DNA of 64,000 bases, taken from an uncultured Lachnospiraceae bacterium (lineage in GTDB: Bacteria > Bacillota > Clostridia > Lachnospirales > Lachnospiraceae). Positions 37,840 to 46,393 of this stretch are shown piece after piece. A program made the translations under genes and the position numbers. How positions within the stretch are numbered: position 1 is the stretch's first letter; each line of letters opens with the position of its first letter. The notes beneath the pieces are model-generated. The model had not been told where the DNA came from and ran no database searches. It saw only the letters and a list, made by a program, of their open reading frames with translations. Location: the NCBI GenBank assembly GCA_945913255.1, contig CAMEDC010000005.1, positions 62,001-126,000 of the forward strand. The letters run 5' to 3'.

Positions 37840-39714
37840 TTGAACAATGGATTTTTACCCGTCTCCCGTGAGGATATGCGGGAATGCGGAATAGAGCAAC
37901 TGGATTTTGTCTATGTAATCGGAGATGCCTACGTGGATCATCCTTCTTTTGGTCATGCGATTATCAGCCGTGTCCTGGAATCTCATGGTTACAAAGTCGG
38001 TATTATTTCTCAGCCGGACTGGAAAGATGATAACAGCATTTCCGTATTGGGACGTCCCAGATTAGGTTTCCTGATTTCCGCAGGAAATATGGACAGCTGT
38101 GTCAATCACTATTCCGTATCTAAAAAGAGACGTTCTTCGGATGCCTATACGCCGGGCGGTGAGATGGGAAAGCGCCCTGATCACGCCACAGCAGTTTACG
38201 GAAATCTGATTCGCCGTACCTTTAAGGATGTCCCTATCATTATCGGTGGAATCGAAGCAAGTCTTCGACGTATGGCACATTACGATTACTGGACGGATAG
38301 TTTCAAGCGTTCTGTTCTCTTAGACAGTCAGGCCGATTTGATATCCTATGGTATGGGTGAAAAATCCATTGTGGAAATTGCGGATGCACTGGCGAGCGGC
38401 ATCGCTGTTCAGGATATTACCTTTATCCCAGGAACCGTTTATCGCACAAAGGATATTTCAGGCATATATGAACCTGTAATTCTTCCTTCTTATGATGCCA
38501 TGAAGGCAGATAAATCACTTTATGCAAAAAGTTTCGCCATACAACATGAAAATACGGATTTCTGTATCGGAAAGCCTTTAATAGAAGAGTACCCCGGAGG
38601 AATTTACATTGTACAGAATCCTCCTCAGCCACCTCTTACCACCGAAGAAATGGATGCAGTATATGCACTTCCCTATATGCGCACTTATCATCCTTCCTAC
38701 GAGGAAAAAGGCGGTGTTCCCGCAATTGCTGAGATTAAGTTCTCCTTAATCAGTAACAGGGGATGCTTTGGCGGATGCAGCTTCTGTGCCTTAACCTTTC
38801 ATCAGGGACGCACCATCCAGACAAGAAGCCATGAATCCATATTAGCTGAAGCAGAACTTCTCACAAAGGAACCGGATTTTAAAGGATATATCCATGATGT
38901 TGGCGGACCTACCGCAAATTTCCGGCATCCGTCCTGCCAAAAGCAACTAAAATACGGCGTTTGCAAAAACAGACAATGTCTTTTCCCGTCCCCCTGTAAA
39001 AATCTCTATGTAGACCACAGTGACTATCTGGATCTACTACGCAAGCTTCGGGCGCTGCCGGGTGTCAAAAAAGTTTTTGTACGATCCGGTATTCGTTTTG
39101 ACTATCTGTTGGCAGATAAGGATGATACCTTTTTCAGGGAACTTGTGGAATACCATATCAGCGGACAACTGAAAGTAGCACCGGAGCATATTTCCGATGC
39201 AGTGCTCTGTCGCATGGGCAAACCGGAAAATGCAGTCTATGAGCGCTTTGTGGCGAAATATAAAAAACTGAATCAGGAGATGGGGAAAAATCAGTTTCTG
39301 GTTCCTTATCTGATGTCCTCCCATCCGGGTTCTACATTAAAAGAGGCCATTGAACTGGCAGAGTATCTTCGTGATCTGGGCTATATGCCGGAACAGGTTC
39401 AGGACTTTTATCCGACACCGTCCACTTTTTCAACGGTCATGTATTATACGGGTCTGGATCCGAGAGATATGAAACCTGTGTATGTTTGCCGAAATCCCCA
39501 CGAAAAAGCCATGCAGAGAGCACTAATCCAATATCGGAATCCGAAAAATTATGCTCTTGTCTATGAAGCTCTCACCACAGCCGGCAGAACCGACTTAATC
39601 GGATATGATAAAAAATGTCTGATTCGCCCTCCAAAAGGAAATACTACAAAATCAGCTCCTCAAAAAAATCACAGGAAAAAGACAATTCGTAACGTTCACA
39701 AAAAGAAAACATAA
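37840..39714 (+). CDS. YgiQ-family radical SAM protein
   Basis: A 624-residue radical SAM enzyme of the YgiQ type. The N-terminal region ([20 protein letters not shown]) is cobalamin-binding-like, then the Fe-S motif C-x3-C-x2-C in [13 protein letters not shown], and later Cys clusters ([20 protein letters not shown]) that could hold extra iron-sulfur. The tail is Lys-rich. Start is TTG 37840 behind GGAAAGGAAGACGATA. Function of YgiQ proteins is not established. It follows the HAD gene by 20 bases. Confidence 0.9.
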   Translation: MNNGFLPVSREDMRECGIEQLDFVYVIGDAYVDHPSFGHAIISRVLESHGYKVGIISQPDWKDDNSISVLGRPRLGFLISAGNMDSCVNHYSVSKKRRSSDAYTPGGEMGKRPDHATAVYGNLIRRTFKDVPIIIGGIEASLRRMAHYDYWTDSFKRSVLLDSQADLISYGMGEKSIVEIADALASGIAVQDITFIPGTVYRTKDISGIYEPVILPSYDAMKADKSLYAKSFAIQHENTDFCIGKPLIEEYPGGIYIVQNPPQPPLTTEEMDAVYALPYMRTYHPSYEEKGGVPAIAEIKFSLISNRGCFGGCSFCALTFHQGRTIQTRSHESILAEAELLTKEPDFKGYIHDVGGPTANFRHPSCQKQLKYGVCKNRQCLFPSPCKNLYVDHSDYLDLLRKLRALPGVKKVFVRSGIRFDYLLADKDDTFFRELVEYHISGQLKVAPEHISDAVLCRMGKPENAVYERFVAKYKKLNQEMGKNQFLVPYLMSSHPGSTLKEAIELAEYLRDLGYMPEQVQDFYPTPSTFSTVMYYTGLDPRDMKPVYVCRNPHEKAMQRALIQYRNPKNYALVYEALTTAGRTDLIGYDKKCLIRPPKGNTTKSAPQKNHRKKTIRNVHKKKT

Positions 39715-39744
39715 TACATCGAAATCTGAAAAGGAGATTTGTTC

Positions 39745-40193
39745 ATGAATATTATATTGATTACAGGTGCTTCCTCAGGAATTGGTAGAGAATTTGCAAA
39801 ACAAATGGATGTGTGCTTTGGCAATATCGATGAGTTCTGGCTCATTGCCAGAAGCAGTGAGGGTCTGAAAGAAACTGCAGACTCACTTTGCCATAAATCC
39901 AGTTTTCCAGAGCCCTTGGTGAAGAGCTGAAGACCTTCGGTATTTATATAACCAGTGTATGCCCCGGGCCTGTGGATACCCCTTTCTTTGATATTGCGGA
40001 AGAGAACGGTTCTACTTTGGCCATCAAAAAATACACTCTGGTAAACGCAAGAGAAGTAGTTTCGCTTGCATTAAAAGATTCCTATCACCGACGCAGTGTT
40101 TCTGTCTGCAGCCTACCGATAAAAGCTGTCAGAGTACTTGCGAAATTTTTACCGCATGATATGATATTAGCAATCATGAAACATATGAAGTAA
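39745..40193 (+). pseudogene. Short-chain dehydrogenase/reductase, broken by internal deletion and frameshift
   Basis: The 5' part from ATG 39745 (after AAAAGGAGATTTGTTC) reads MNIILITGASSGIGREFAKQ, a normal SDR TGxxxGIG cofactor site, and continues to FWLIARSSEGLKETADSL. It then leaves frame and stops at 39928-39930. From about 39903, in another frame, the sequence reads FSRALGEELKTFGIYITSVCPGPVDTPFF, the normal region after the active site in SDRs, and runs to the stop at 40193. The central roughly 90-100 residues, with the NAG segment and catalytic Tyr-x3-Lys, are missing. Neither fragment could be active. The ribosome site and termini are intact, so the decay looks recent. Confidence 0.88.
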
Positions 40194-40254
40194 ATGAATG
40201 ATTCCTTGCTTACAGTAAGGTTCCTTCTACATAAAGAAAGGGGTTATTAATAGG

Positions 40255-40839
40255 ATGCAGCTTCTCAGAATATTTTCCACTGAAAAAGTAAAAGGAACGA
40301 GAAATTATCTAGATTCCCAGAAAAAATATGAAATTTTGCGAACTATATTGTACTTTGCGGTTTCCCTGTCGCTTTTTTTCGCAGGCTATTTTCAAACCGG
40401 GAATCGCATGAATCTGCTCACGGTTGTTGCGGTTCTCGGATGTCTTCCGGCCAGTAAAAGTGCGGTAAACGCCATTATGTTTCTTCGTTTTCACAGCTGT
40501 AATGCGAATACGGAAGATGAGATTGGTTTACATAGTGGCAGTCTTGACTGTCTGCATGACTGCGTTTTTACCTCATACAAAAAGAATTTTCTGGTAGCAC
40601 ATCTGACCGTCAGAAGCAATACCATCTGTGGTTTTACAGAGGATAAAACATTTGACGAAAATGCTTTTTACAGTCATATCAACGATATTTTGAAACTTGA
40701 TGGGCATAAAAACATGACAGTAAAAATATTTAAAAATATTTCCAAATATACGGACCGCCTGGAACAGATGAAAGAACTTGAGAACGACACGGCAAAAACA
40801 GAATCAGTACTTGCCACTTTAAAAAGCGTTATGCTTTAA
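40255..40839 (+). CDS. Membrane protein of unknown function
   Basis: A 194-residue protein with two membrane segments near residues 30-47 and 53-75 (ILYFAVSLSLFFAGYF and NLLTVVAVLGCLPASKSAVNAIMFL). The remaining 115 residues form a soluble domain that contains SLDCLHDCVFTSYKKNFLVAHLTVRS and a charged C-terminal helix. I do not recognise a family. The ATG follows AAAGGGGTTATTAATAGG. A pseudouridine synthase begins 9 bases after its stop, so it is co-transcribed with it. Confidence 0.7.
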   Translation: MQLLRIFSTEKVKGTRNYLDSQKKYEILRTILYFAVSLSLFFAGYFQTGNRMNLLTVVAVLGCLPASKSAVNAIMFLRFHSCNANTEDEIGLHSGSLDCLHDCVFTSYKKNFLVAHLTVRSNTICGFTEDKTFDENAFYSHINDILKLDGHKNMTVKIFKNISKYTDRLEQMKELENDTAKTESVLATLKSVML

Positions 40840-40848
40840 GGAGTAACT

Positions 40849-41901
40849 ATGCAATCAATAACCATCGGCAGTAATCAGGCCGGACAGCGTCTGGACAAAT
40901 TCCTGCATAAATGTCTTCCTCAGGCGGGAACAGGTTTTTTATATAAGATGTTGCGAAAAAAAAATATAACATTAAACGGTAAAAAGGCGGAAGGGAATGA
41001 ACTGCTCTGCACGGGAGATGAAGTGCGTTTCTTTTTTGCTGACGAAACCTTCTCCAAATTTTCAGGAAAAACATTATCCACAGGTGGAACTGCCTTAGCT
41101 AATGCAAGAAAGAATTCTTCTGTTTTACTATATGAAGCTCAGAAAGCCTATCAGACGTTTTCTGAAATAGAAGTTCTTTATGAAGATAATCATATAATTA
41201 TTCTCAATAAACCGGCAGGCATCCTTACCCAGAAAGCTTCCCCTCAGGATGTTAGCCTGAATGAATGGTTGATAGGATATCTGCTCTCTGAAAATCCAAA
41301 TCTGGAATCAGAATTGGATACTTTTCGTCCTTCCGTCTGCAATCGTCTCGACCGCAACACAAGCGGTATTGTCCTGTGTGGCAAATCTCTTGCAGGACTG
41401 CAGTACTTAAGCAGATGTATCAAGGAGAGAACGATTCGGAAATACTATCGGACAATTTGTGTCGGCTGTCTGAATGAAGCAGATACGATGAAAGGATTTC
41501 TGGTAAAAGATAAGATCAAAAACAAAGTGGTAATCTCTTTTGAAAAGACAGGCTCACAAGACAGCAAATCCATTGAAACAAAGTATCGTCCCCTGTGTTA
41601 TACGTCTCAATATACCCTTTTGGAGGTTGAGTTGATTACCGGAAAGACGCACCAGATTCGTGCACATCTTGCCGGAATGGGTCATCCTTTGATTGGAGAT
41701 TTTAAATACGGTGACAACCAAATCAATAAACGTCTTCAGAATAAATTCGGTCTGCAGCATCAGCTGCTTCATGCCTGCCGGATTGAATTCCCTGTTACAG
41801 AGGATTCAGCCGGTCTTGCTGTCAGCGGAAAAACTTTTACAGCGCAATGTCCGGAATTATTCCGCAGGATACAATCAGCACTTCAATTGGATATTTCATG
41901 A
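40849..41901 (+). CDS. RluA-family pseudouridine synthase
   Basis: A 350-residue enzyme with an N-terminal S4 domain (QRLDKFLHKCLPQAGTGFLYKMLRKKNI) and a RluA-type catalytic domain: INKPAGILTQK, nucleophile Asp in CNRLDRNTSGIVL, and KTHQIRAHLAGMGHPLIGD. It probably modifies large-subunit rRNA. The ATG follows AAGGAGTAACT. recU is 39 bases downstream. It cannot be assigned to RluC or RluD by sequence alone. Confidence 0.93.
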   Translation: MQSITIGSNQAGQRLDKFLHKCLPQAGTGFLYKMLRKKNITLNGKKAEGNELLCTGDEVRFFFADETFSKFSGKTLSTGGTALANARKNSSVLLYEAQKAYQTFSEIEVLYEDNHIIILNKPAGILTQKASPQDVSLNEWLIGYLLSENPNLESELDTFRPSVCNRLDRNTSGIVLCGKSLAGLQYLSRCIKERTIRKYYRTICVGCLNEADTMKGFLVKDKIKNKVVISFEKTGSQDSKSIETKYRPLCYTSQYTLLEVELITGKTHQIRAHLAGMGHPLIGDFKYGDNQINKRLQNKFGLQHQLLHACRIEFPVTEDSAGLAVSGKTFTAQCPELFRRIQSALQLDIS

Positions 41902-41940
41902 CAGGATAATTATTCATGATGCAACTGGAGGATTCAAGAT

Positions 41941-42477
41941 ATGGCAACCTGGAATTCAAGAGGACTCCGCGGTTCTACGCTTGAAGATATGGTAAACAGA
42001 ACAAATGAAAAATATGCAGAAGCAGGTCTTGCACTGATTCAAAAAATACCGACCCCCATTACTCCCATAAAGATGGATAAGGAACACAGACAAATAACTC
42101 TGGCATATTTTGAACAGAAGAGTACCGTTGACTATATCGGTGCCGTGCAGGGGATTCCTGTCTGTTTCGATGCGAAGGAATGCGCTGTGGATACCTTTTC
42201 TCTGCAAAATATCCATCCACATCAGGTGGATTTTATGGAACGCTTTGAAAAGCAGGGTGGCATATCCTTTTTCCTGATTTATTATTCACACAGGGATACT
42301 TTATATTATCTTCCTCTTGAAATGCTTCTCTTTTTCTGGAATCGCGCCAAAGAAGGCGGCAGAAAAAGTTTTCGTTATGAGGAGTTAAATCCTGATTACT
42401 TTCTGCCACGGAAACAGGGGATTCTGGTCCCATATCTGGATGCCCTGAAAAAGGATCTTGAGGACAGAGCGGAATAA
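41941..42477 (+). CDS. recU: Holliday junction resolvase RecU
   Basis: A 178-residue PD-(D/E)xK nuclease that cleaves four-way junctions in Firmicutes, replacing RuvC. WNSRGLRGSTLEDMVNRTNEKY is the RecU start, and the catalytic segment VDYIGAVQGIPVCFDAKE supplies the Asp and the DxK-type residues. The C-terminal HPHQVDFMERFEKQGGISFFLIYY is typical. The ATG follows CTGGAGGATTCAAGAT. With RuvAB and RecG also in the window, the main branch-migration and resolution set is present. The 3' end lies 10 bases before the his promoter. Confidence 0.94.
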   Translation: MATWNSRGLRGSTLEDMVNRTNEKYAEAGLALIQKIPTPITPIKMDKEHRQITLAYFEQKSTVDYIGAVQGIPVCFDAKECAVDTFSLQNIHPHQVDFMERFEKQGGISFFLIYYSHRDTLYYLPLEMLLFFWNRAKEGGRKSFRYEELNPDYFLPRKQGILVPYLDALKKDLEDRAE

Positions 42478-42487
42478 AAATCCGGTC

Positions 42488-42516
42488 TTGACACATTTGA
42501 GTTCTTTCGGTATACT
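42488..42516 (+). promoter_or_regulatory. Strong promoter of the his operon
   Basis: Consensus TTGACA (42488-42493), 17-base spacer, TATACT (42511-42516), 75 bases before the hisZ ATG. It is the best match to a sigma-A promoter seen in the window. Confidence 0.82.
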
Positions 42517-42554
42517 ATCGATAGTTTACTTTGCTAACATGGTAGCATGGTAGC
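42514..42554 (+). promoter_or_regulatory. Possible operator: palindrome and tandem repeat in the his leader
   Basis: ACTATCGATAGT (42514-42525) is a perfect 12-base palindrome overlapping the -10 box and likely start site. CATGGTAGC then occurs twice in tandem (42538-42546 and 42546-42554). No T-box leader fits in the 75 bases, so regulation by a DNA-binding protein is likely, but the factor is unknown. Confidence 0.5.
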
Positions 42555-42590
42555 ACGTTAATTTATAAAAGCGAAAGGCGTTATTGTTTC

Positions 42591-43712
42591 ATGAGTAAAA
42601 AATTATTGCATACCCCCGAAGGGGTAAGAGATATTTACGGAAAAGAATATGCCAGAAAACTTCAGGTAGAAAAGAAGCTGCAGGAGAGTATTCGTCTCTA
42701 TGGATACGAAGACATCCAGACACCTACTTTTGAATTCTTTGATGTATTTTCCAAGGAAATCGGAACAACACCAAGCAAAGAACTGTATAAGTTCTTTGAC
42801 AAGGAAGGAAATACTCTGGTACTCAGACCGGATTTTACACCCTCCATTGCACGTTGTGCCGCAAAATATTTCTGTGACGAAAAAGTTCCTCTGCGTTTCA
42901 GTTACATGGGAAATACTTTTACCAACACTTCAAATCTGCAGGGGAAATTGAAAGAAGTAACCCAAATGGGTGTTGAGCTCATTAATGATGCTTCCGTGGA
43001 AGCGGATGCCGAAATGATCAGTCTGGTTATAGACTCCTTGCTCCGAACAGGTCTGAAGCAGTTCCAGGTATCCATAGGGGAAGTGGAGTACTTCAAGGGC
43101 CTTTGTGAAGAAGCCGGTCTTGATGAGGAGACTGAAAATGATTTACGCACCTGCATTTCCGGCAAAAATTACTTCGCTGCTCAGGAACTGCTTATAGAAC
43201 GTCGGGTAGAAGAACCTTACCAGAGCAGACTGTTAAAGGTTGCAGATATGTTTGGTGATATGTGCTCCCTTCAGGAAGCCAAAAGCATGGTTACAAATTC
43301 CAGGTCACTTGCCGCCATCGAACATCTCGAAAAATTGCAGGAAGTTCTGAAAGTCTACGGACTGGCGGAATATATCTCCTTTGATCTCGGCATGCTCAGT
43401 AAGTATAAATATTACACAGGCGTCATATTTAAGGCATATACTTACGGTGTTGGTGATGCAATTGTCAAAGGCGGGCGTTATGACCATCTTTTACATCAGT
43501 TTGGAAAAGAAGCTCCTGCCATTGGCTTCTGTGCTGTCATCGACAGTATTCTGGAGGCTCTTTCCAGGCAGAAAGTAGCGATTGAGATACCGGATGAAAT
43601 TCAAAATCTTTCTTATACTCCCGAGAATTATCAGGAAAAACTGAAAGAAGCTCTTGCACTTCGTGCGAAAGGAATTCCCGTTACTCTGACCGCAGAACAA
43701 ACAGGGAGGTAA
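42591..43712 (+). CDS. hisZ: ATP phosphoribosyltransferase regulatory subunit HisZ
   Basis: A 373-residue paralogue of histidyl-tRNA synthetase. TPEGVRDIYGKEYARK, class II motif 2-like RCAAKYFCDEKVPLRFSYMG and GGRYDHLLHQFG are visible, without the full anticodon-binding domain. With short HisG it forms the active, histidine-regulated first enzyme of histidine synthesis. The next gene is a short-form HisG, which needs HisZ. It opens the his operon behind a strong promoter; the initiation site is weak (GAAAGGCG 13 bases upstream). Confidence 0.93.
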   Translation: MSKKLLHTPEGVRDIYGKEYARKLQVEKKLQESIRLYGYEDIQTPTFEFFDVFSKEIGTTPSKELYKFFDKEGNTLVLRPDFTPSIARCAAKYFCDEKVPLRFSYMGNTFTNTSNLQGKLKEVTQMGVELINDASVEADAEMISLVIDSLLRTGLKQFQVSIGEVEYFKGLCEEAGLDEETENDLRTCISGKNYFAAQELLIERRVEEPYQSRLLKVADMFGDMCSLQEAKSMVTNSRSLAAIEHLEKLQEVLKVYGLAEYISFDLGMLSKYKYYTGVIFKAYTYGVGDAIVKGGRYDHLLHQFGKEAPAIGFCAVIDSILEALSRQKVAIEIPDEIQNLSYTPENYQEKLKEALALRAKGIPVTLTAEQTGR

Positions 43713-43727
43713 GCCGTAACGGCAGAT

Positions 43728-44396
43728 ATGAGAGATAAAATGAGTGAAGAAAGATATCTTACCTTTGCATTGGGCAAGGGGCGACTTGCCAGCAAAACAC
43801 TGGAATTGTTTGAACAAATCGGCATTACCTGCGAGGAGATGAAGGATAAAAATTCCCGTAAGCTGATTTTTGTAAACGAAGAACTTAAGCTCAGGTTCTT
43901 TCTTGCGAAAGGACCTGATGTCCCTACTTATGTGGAATATGGCGCTGCTGATATCGGTGTTGTGGGTAGGGATACCATTTTGGAGGAAAACCGCAATGTC
44001 TATGAGGTACTTGATTTAGGTTTTGGCAAGTGCAGAATGTGTGTGTGTGGTCCCGCTTCTGCAAAAGAACTTCTGCTGCATCATGAGCGAATTCGTGTTG
44101 CCAGTAAATACCCGAATATTGCAAAAGACTACTTCTATAATAAAAAGCATCAGACAGTAGACATTATCAAATTAAACGGTTCCGTGGAACTTGGGCCTCT
44201 TGTGGAACTCTCCGACGTCATTGTTGATATCGTGGAAACTGGTTCCACATTACGGGAGAACGGGCTTGAAGTATTGGAAGATGTCTGTCCGCTGTCTGCA
44301 AGAATGATTGTCAATCCTGTCAGTATGCAGATGGAAACAGAAAGAATCAAAAAGCTGGTCAATCAGATTCGTTCTAAACTGGAAGAACAGTTTTGA
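43728..44396 (+). CDS. hisG: ATP phosphoribosyltransferase, short catalytic form
   Basis: A 222-residue HisG_S enzyme that joins PRPP and ATP. FALGKGRLASKTLELFEQIGI, GAADIGVVGRDTI and the PRPP loop DIVETGSTLRENGL are present. The regulatory C-terminal domain of long HisG is absent, consistent with the HisZ partner just upstream. ATG 43728 or 43740 (MSEERYLTFALG) could start it; neither has a close ribosome site, though GGGAGGTAA ends hisZ 18 bases upstream, suggesting coupled translation. Confidence 0.94.
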   Translation: MRDKMSEERYLTFALGKGRLASKTLELFEQIGITCEEMKDKNSRKLIFVNEELKLRFFLAKGPDVPTYVEYGAADIGVVGRDTILEENRNVYEVLDLGFGKCRMCVCGPASAKELLLHHERIRVASKYPNIAKDYFYNKKHQTVDIIKLNGSVELGPLVELSDVIVDIVETGSTLRENGLEVLEDVCPLSARMIVNPVSMQMETERIKKLVNQIRSKLEEQF

Positions 44397-44442
44397 AAGG
44401 ATATCATAAATTGAAAGAATCGTATCAAGAAAGGGAGAAACT

Positions 44443-45732
44443 ATGAGAATCGTTGAATTGTCGAAAGAGACAAAACAAAATATCCTGAATGATCTTCTGA
44501 AAAGAAGTCCCAACAATTATTCTCAATATGAAGCAACCGTGAATGAGATTATTGAAGCCGTCAAGACAACGGGTGACAGGGCATTGTTCGATTACACCCT
44601 GAAATTTGATAAGTTTGCCCTAAATTCTGAAAATATCAAAGTCACAAAAGAAGAAATTGAAGAGGCCTACACCAAACTGGATTCAGGTCTGATTGAGGTC
44701 ATAAAGAAGTCCGCCGAAAACATCAGAGCCTTTCACACAAAGCAGCTTCGCAACAGCTGGTTCGATGCCAAAGAGGACGGTACGATACTTGGTATGAAAA
44801 TCACGCCGATTGCGAAAGCAGGTGTCTATGTACCCGGCGGAAAAGCGGCTTATCCTTCCAGTGTATTGATGAATGTGATTCCCGCGAAAGTTGCAGGCGT
44901 ATCGGAAATTGTGATGACAACACCACCCGGAGCAGACGGCAAAGTCAATCCCGGTACCCTTGTGGCGGCAGATATCGCCGGTGTGGATGCAATCTATAAA
45001 GCAGGCGGTGCACAGGCTATTGCAGCACTTGCTTTCGGCACAGAGTCCATACCCAAAGTAGATAAGATTACCGGTCCCGGTAACATTTTTGTTGCATTGG
45101 CAAAAAAGGCTGTATATGGCTACGTGAGCATTGATTCCATTGCCGGTCCCAGTGAAATACTTGTTCTGGCAGATGAAACCGCAAATCCCAGATATGTCGC
45201 CGCCGATTTGCTCTCTCAGGCAGAACATGATGAACTTGCAAGCGCAATCCTGATTACTACTTCCAGAGAACTGGCAGAAAAGGTTTCCTCACAGGTAGAT
45301 ATCTTTGTGAAAGAGCTTTCCAGAAAAGAAATTTTGCAAAAATCTCTGGATAATTATGGCTATATTCTTCTTGCGGATAATATGTCGGATGCCATTGATG
45401 CGGTAAACGAAATTGCATCCGAACACCTGGAAATTCTCACAAAGAATCCGTTTGAAGTGATGACAAAGATAAAGAATGCCGGTGCAATTTTCATGGGGGA
45501 ATACGCATCCGAACCATTGGGAGATTACTTCGCAGGTCCCAACCACATTCTCCCCACCAACGGCACCGCAAAATTTTTCTCACCTGTTAATGTGGATGAC
45601 TTTATCAAAAAAACCAGCATTATTTCATATTCCAGAGAAGCCCTTGAGAAGGTACATAACGATATTGAGACCTTTGCTGAAAGTGAGGGCTTGACGGCAC
45701 ATGCAAACAGCATTAAAGTAAGGTTTGAATAA
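44443..45732 (+). CDS. hisD: Histidinol dehydrogenase
   Basis: A 429-residue zinc enzyme that oxidises histidinol to histidine in two NAD steps. GVYVPGGKAAYPSSVLMN, the GPGNIFVALAKKAVYG signature, DSIAGPSEILVLAD and the catalytic AEHDELASA are intact, as are SEHLEILTKNP and the metal-site GPNHILPT. The ATG follows AAAGGGAGAAACT. Third gene of the his operon. Confidence 0.97.
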   Translation: MRIVELSKETKQNILNDLLKRSPNNYSQYEATVNEIIEAVKTTGDRALFDYTLKFDKFALNSENIKVTKEEIEEAYTKLDSGLIEVIKKSAENIRAFHTKQLRNSWFDAKEDGTILGMKITPIAKAGVYVPGGKAAYPSSVLMNVIPAKVAGVSEIVMTTPPGADGKVNPGTLVAADIAGVDAIYKAGGAQAIAALAFGTESIPKVDKITGPGNIFVALAKKAVYGYVSIDSIAGPSEILVLADETANPRYVAADLLSQAEHDELASAILITTSRELAEKVSSQVDIFVKELSRKEILQKSLDNYGYILLADNMSDAIDAVNEIASEHLEILTKNPFEVMTKIKNAGAIFMGEYASEPLGDYFAGPNHILPTNGTAKFFSPVNVDDFIKKTSIISYSREALEKVHNDIETFAESEGLTAHANSIKVRFE

Positions 45733-45777
45733 TGCAGGAATCCATAAGCTGCTTTAGCGGCAGAACAGCGAGGAATT

Positions 45778-46383
45778 ATGAGCGAGATTATCAATAAGCA
45801 ACGTAAATGTGAACTGAGTCGAAAGACAAAAGAAACAGACATATTCGTCAGTCTGAACCTGGATGGCAGTGGTAAGTCCGATGTTTCCACCGGAATCGGT
45901 TTTTTTGATCACATGCTGGAAGGCTTTGCAAAACACGGCTTTTTTGACCTTACCTGTAAGGTAAACGGTGATTTGCAGGTAGATGGACACCATACTGTTG
46001 AAGACACCGGAATTGTTCTGGGCCAGGTTATCGCACAGGCAGTGGGCGATAAGAAGGGGATTTGCAGATATGGTTCCTTTATTCTTCCGATGGATGACGC
46101 ACTGGCACTTTGTGCAGTCGACCTCTGCGGCAGACCCTACCTTAATTTTGACTGTTCCTTTCCTGTAGAAAGAGTAGGTTCCCTAGACACAGAACTGATT
46201 CGGGAATTCTTTTATGCCGTATCTTACAGTGCAGGTATGAATCTGCATCTTAAGATGCTTCACGGGCTCAATGCCCATCACATGATTGAAGCAATGTTCA
46301 AAGCTTTTGCCAAGGCTCTTGACCAGGCAGTCGGTTTTGATTCCCGTATAACAGATGTTTTAAGCACAAAAGGCAGTCTCTAA
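45778..46383 (+). CDS. hisB: Imidazoleglycerol-phosphate dehydratase
   Basis: A 201-residue monofunctional HisB (no phosphatase domain). The Mn-binding repeats are GIGFFDHMLEGFAKHG with GHHTVEDTGIVLGQ, and a second set GLNAHHMIEAMFKAFAKAL. The ATG follows AGCGAGGAATT. Fourth his gene. Confidence 0.97.
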   Translation: MSEIINKQRKCELSRKTKETDIFVSLNLDGSGKSDVSTGIGFFDHMLEGFAKHGFFDLTCKVNGDLQVDGHHTVEDTGIVLGQVIAQAVGDKKGICRYGSFILPMDDALALCAVDLCGRPYLNFDCSFPVERVGSLDTELIREFFYAVSYSAGMNLHLKMLHGLNAHHMIEAMFKAFAKALDQAVGFDSRITDVLSTKGSL

Positions 46384-46393
46384 GGAGTTAATT

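Noticed and set aside
42533-42554. CATGGTAGC tandem as a CRISPR repeat
   Set aside because: Only two 9-base units sharing a base, no spacers and no cas genes.
42478-42590. Histidine T-box riboswitch before hisZ
   Set aside because: Only 75 bases lie between the -10 box and ATG, too short for a T-box, and no UGGN T-box sequence or antiterminator was found.
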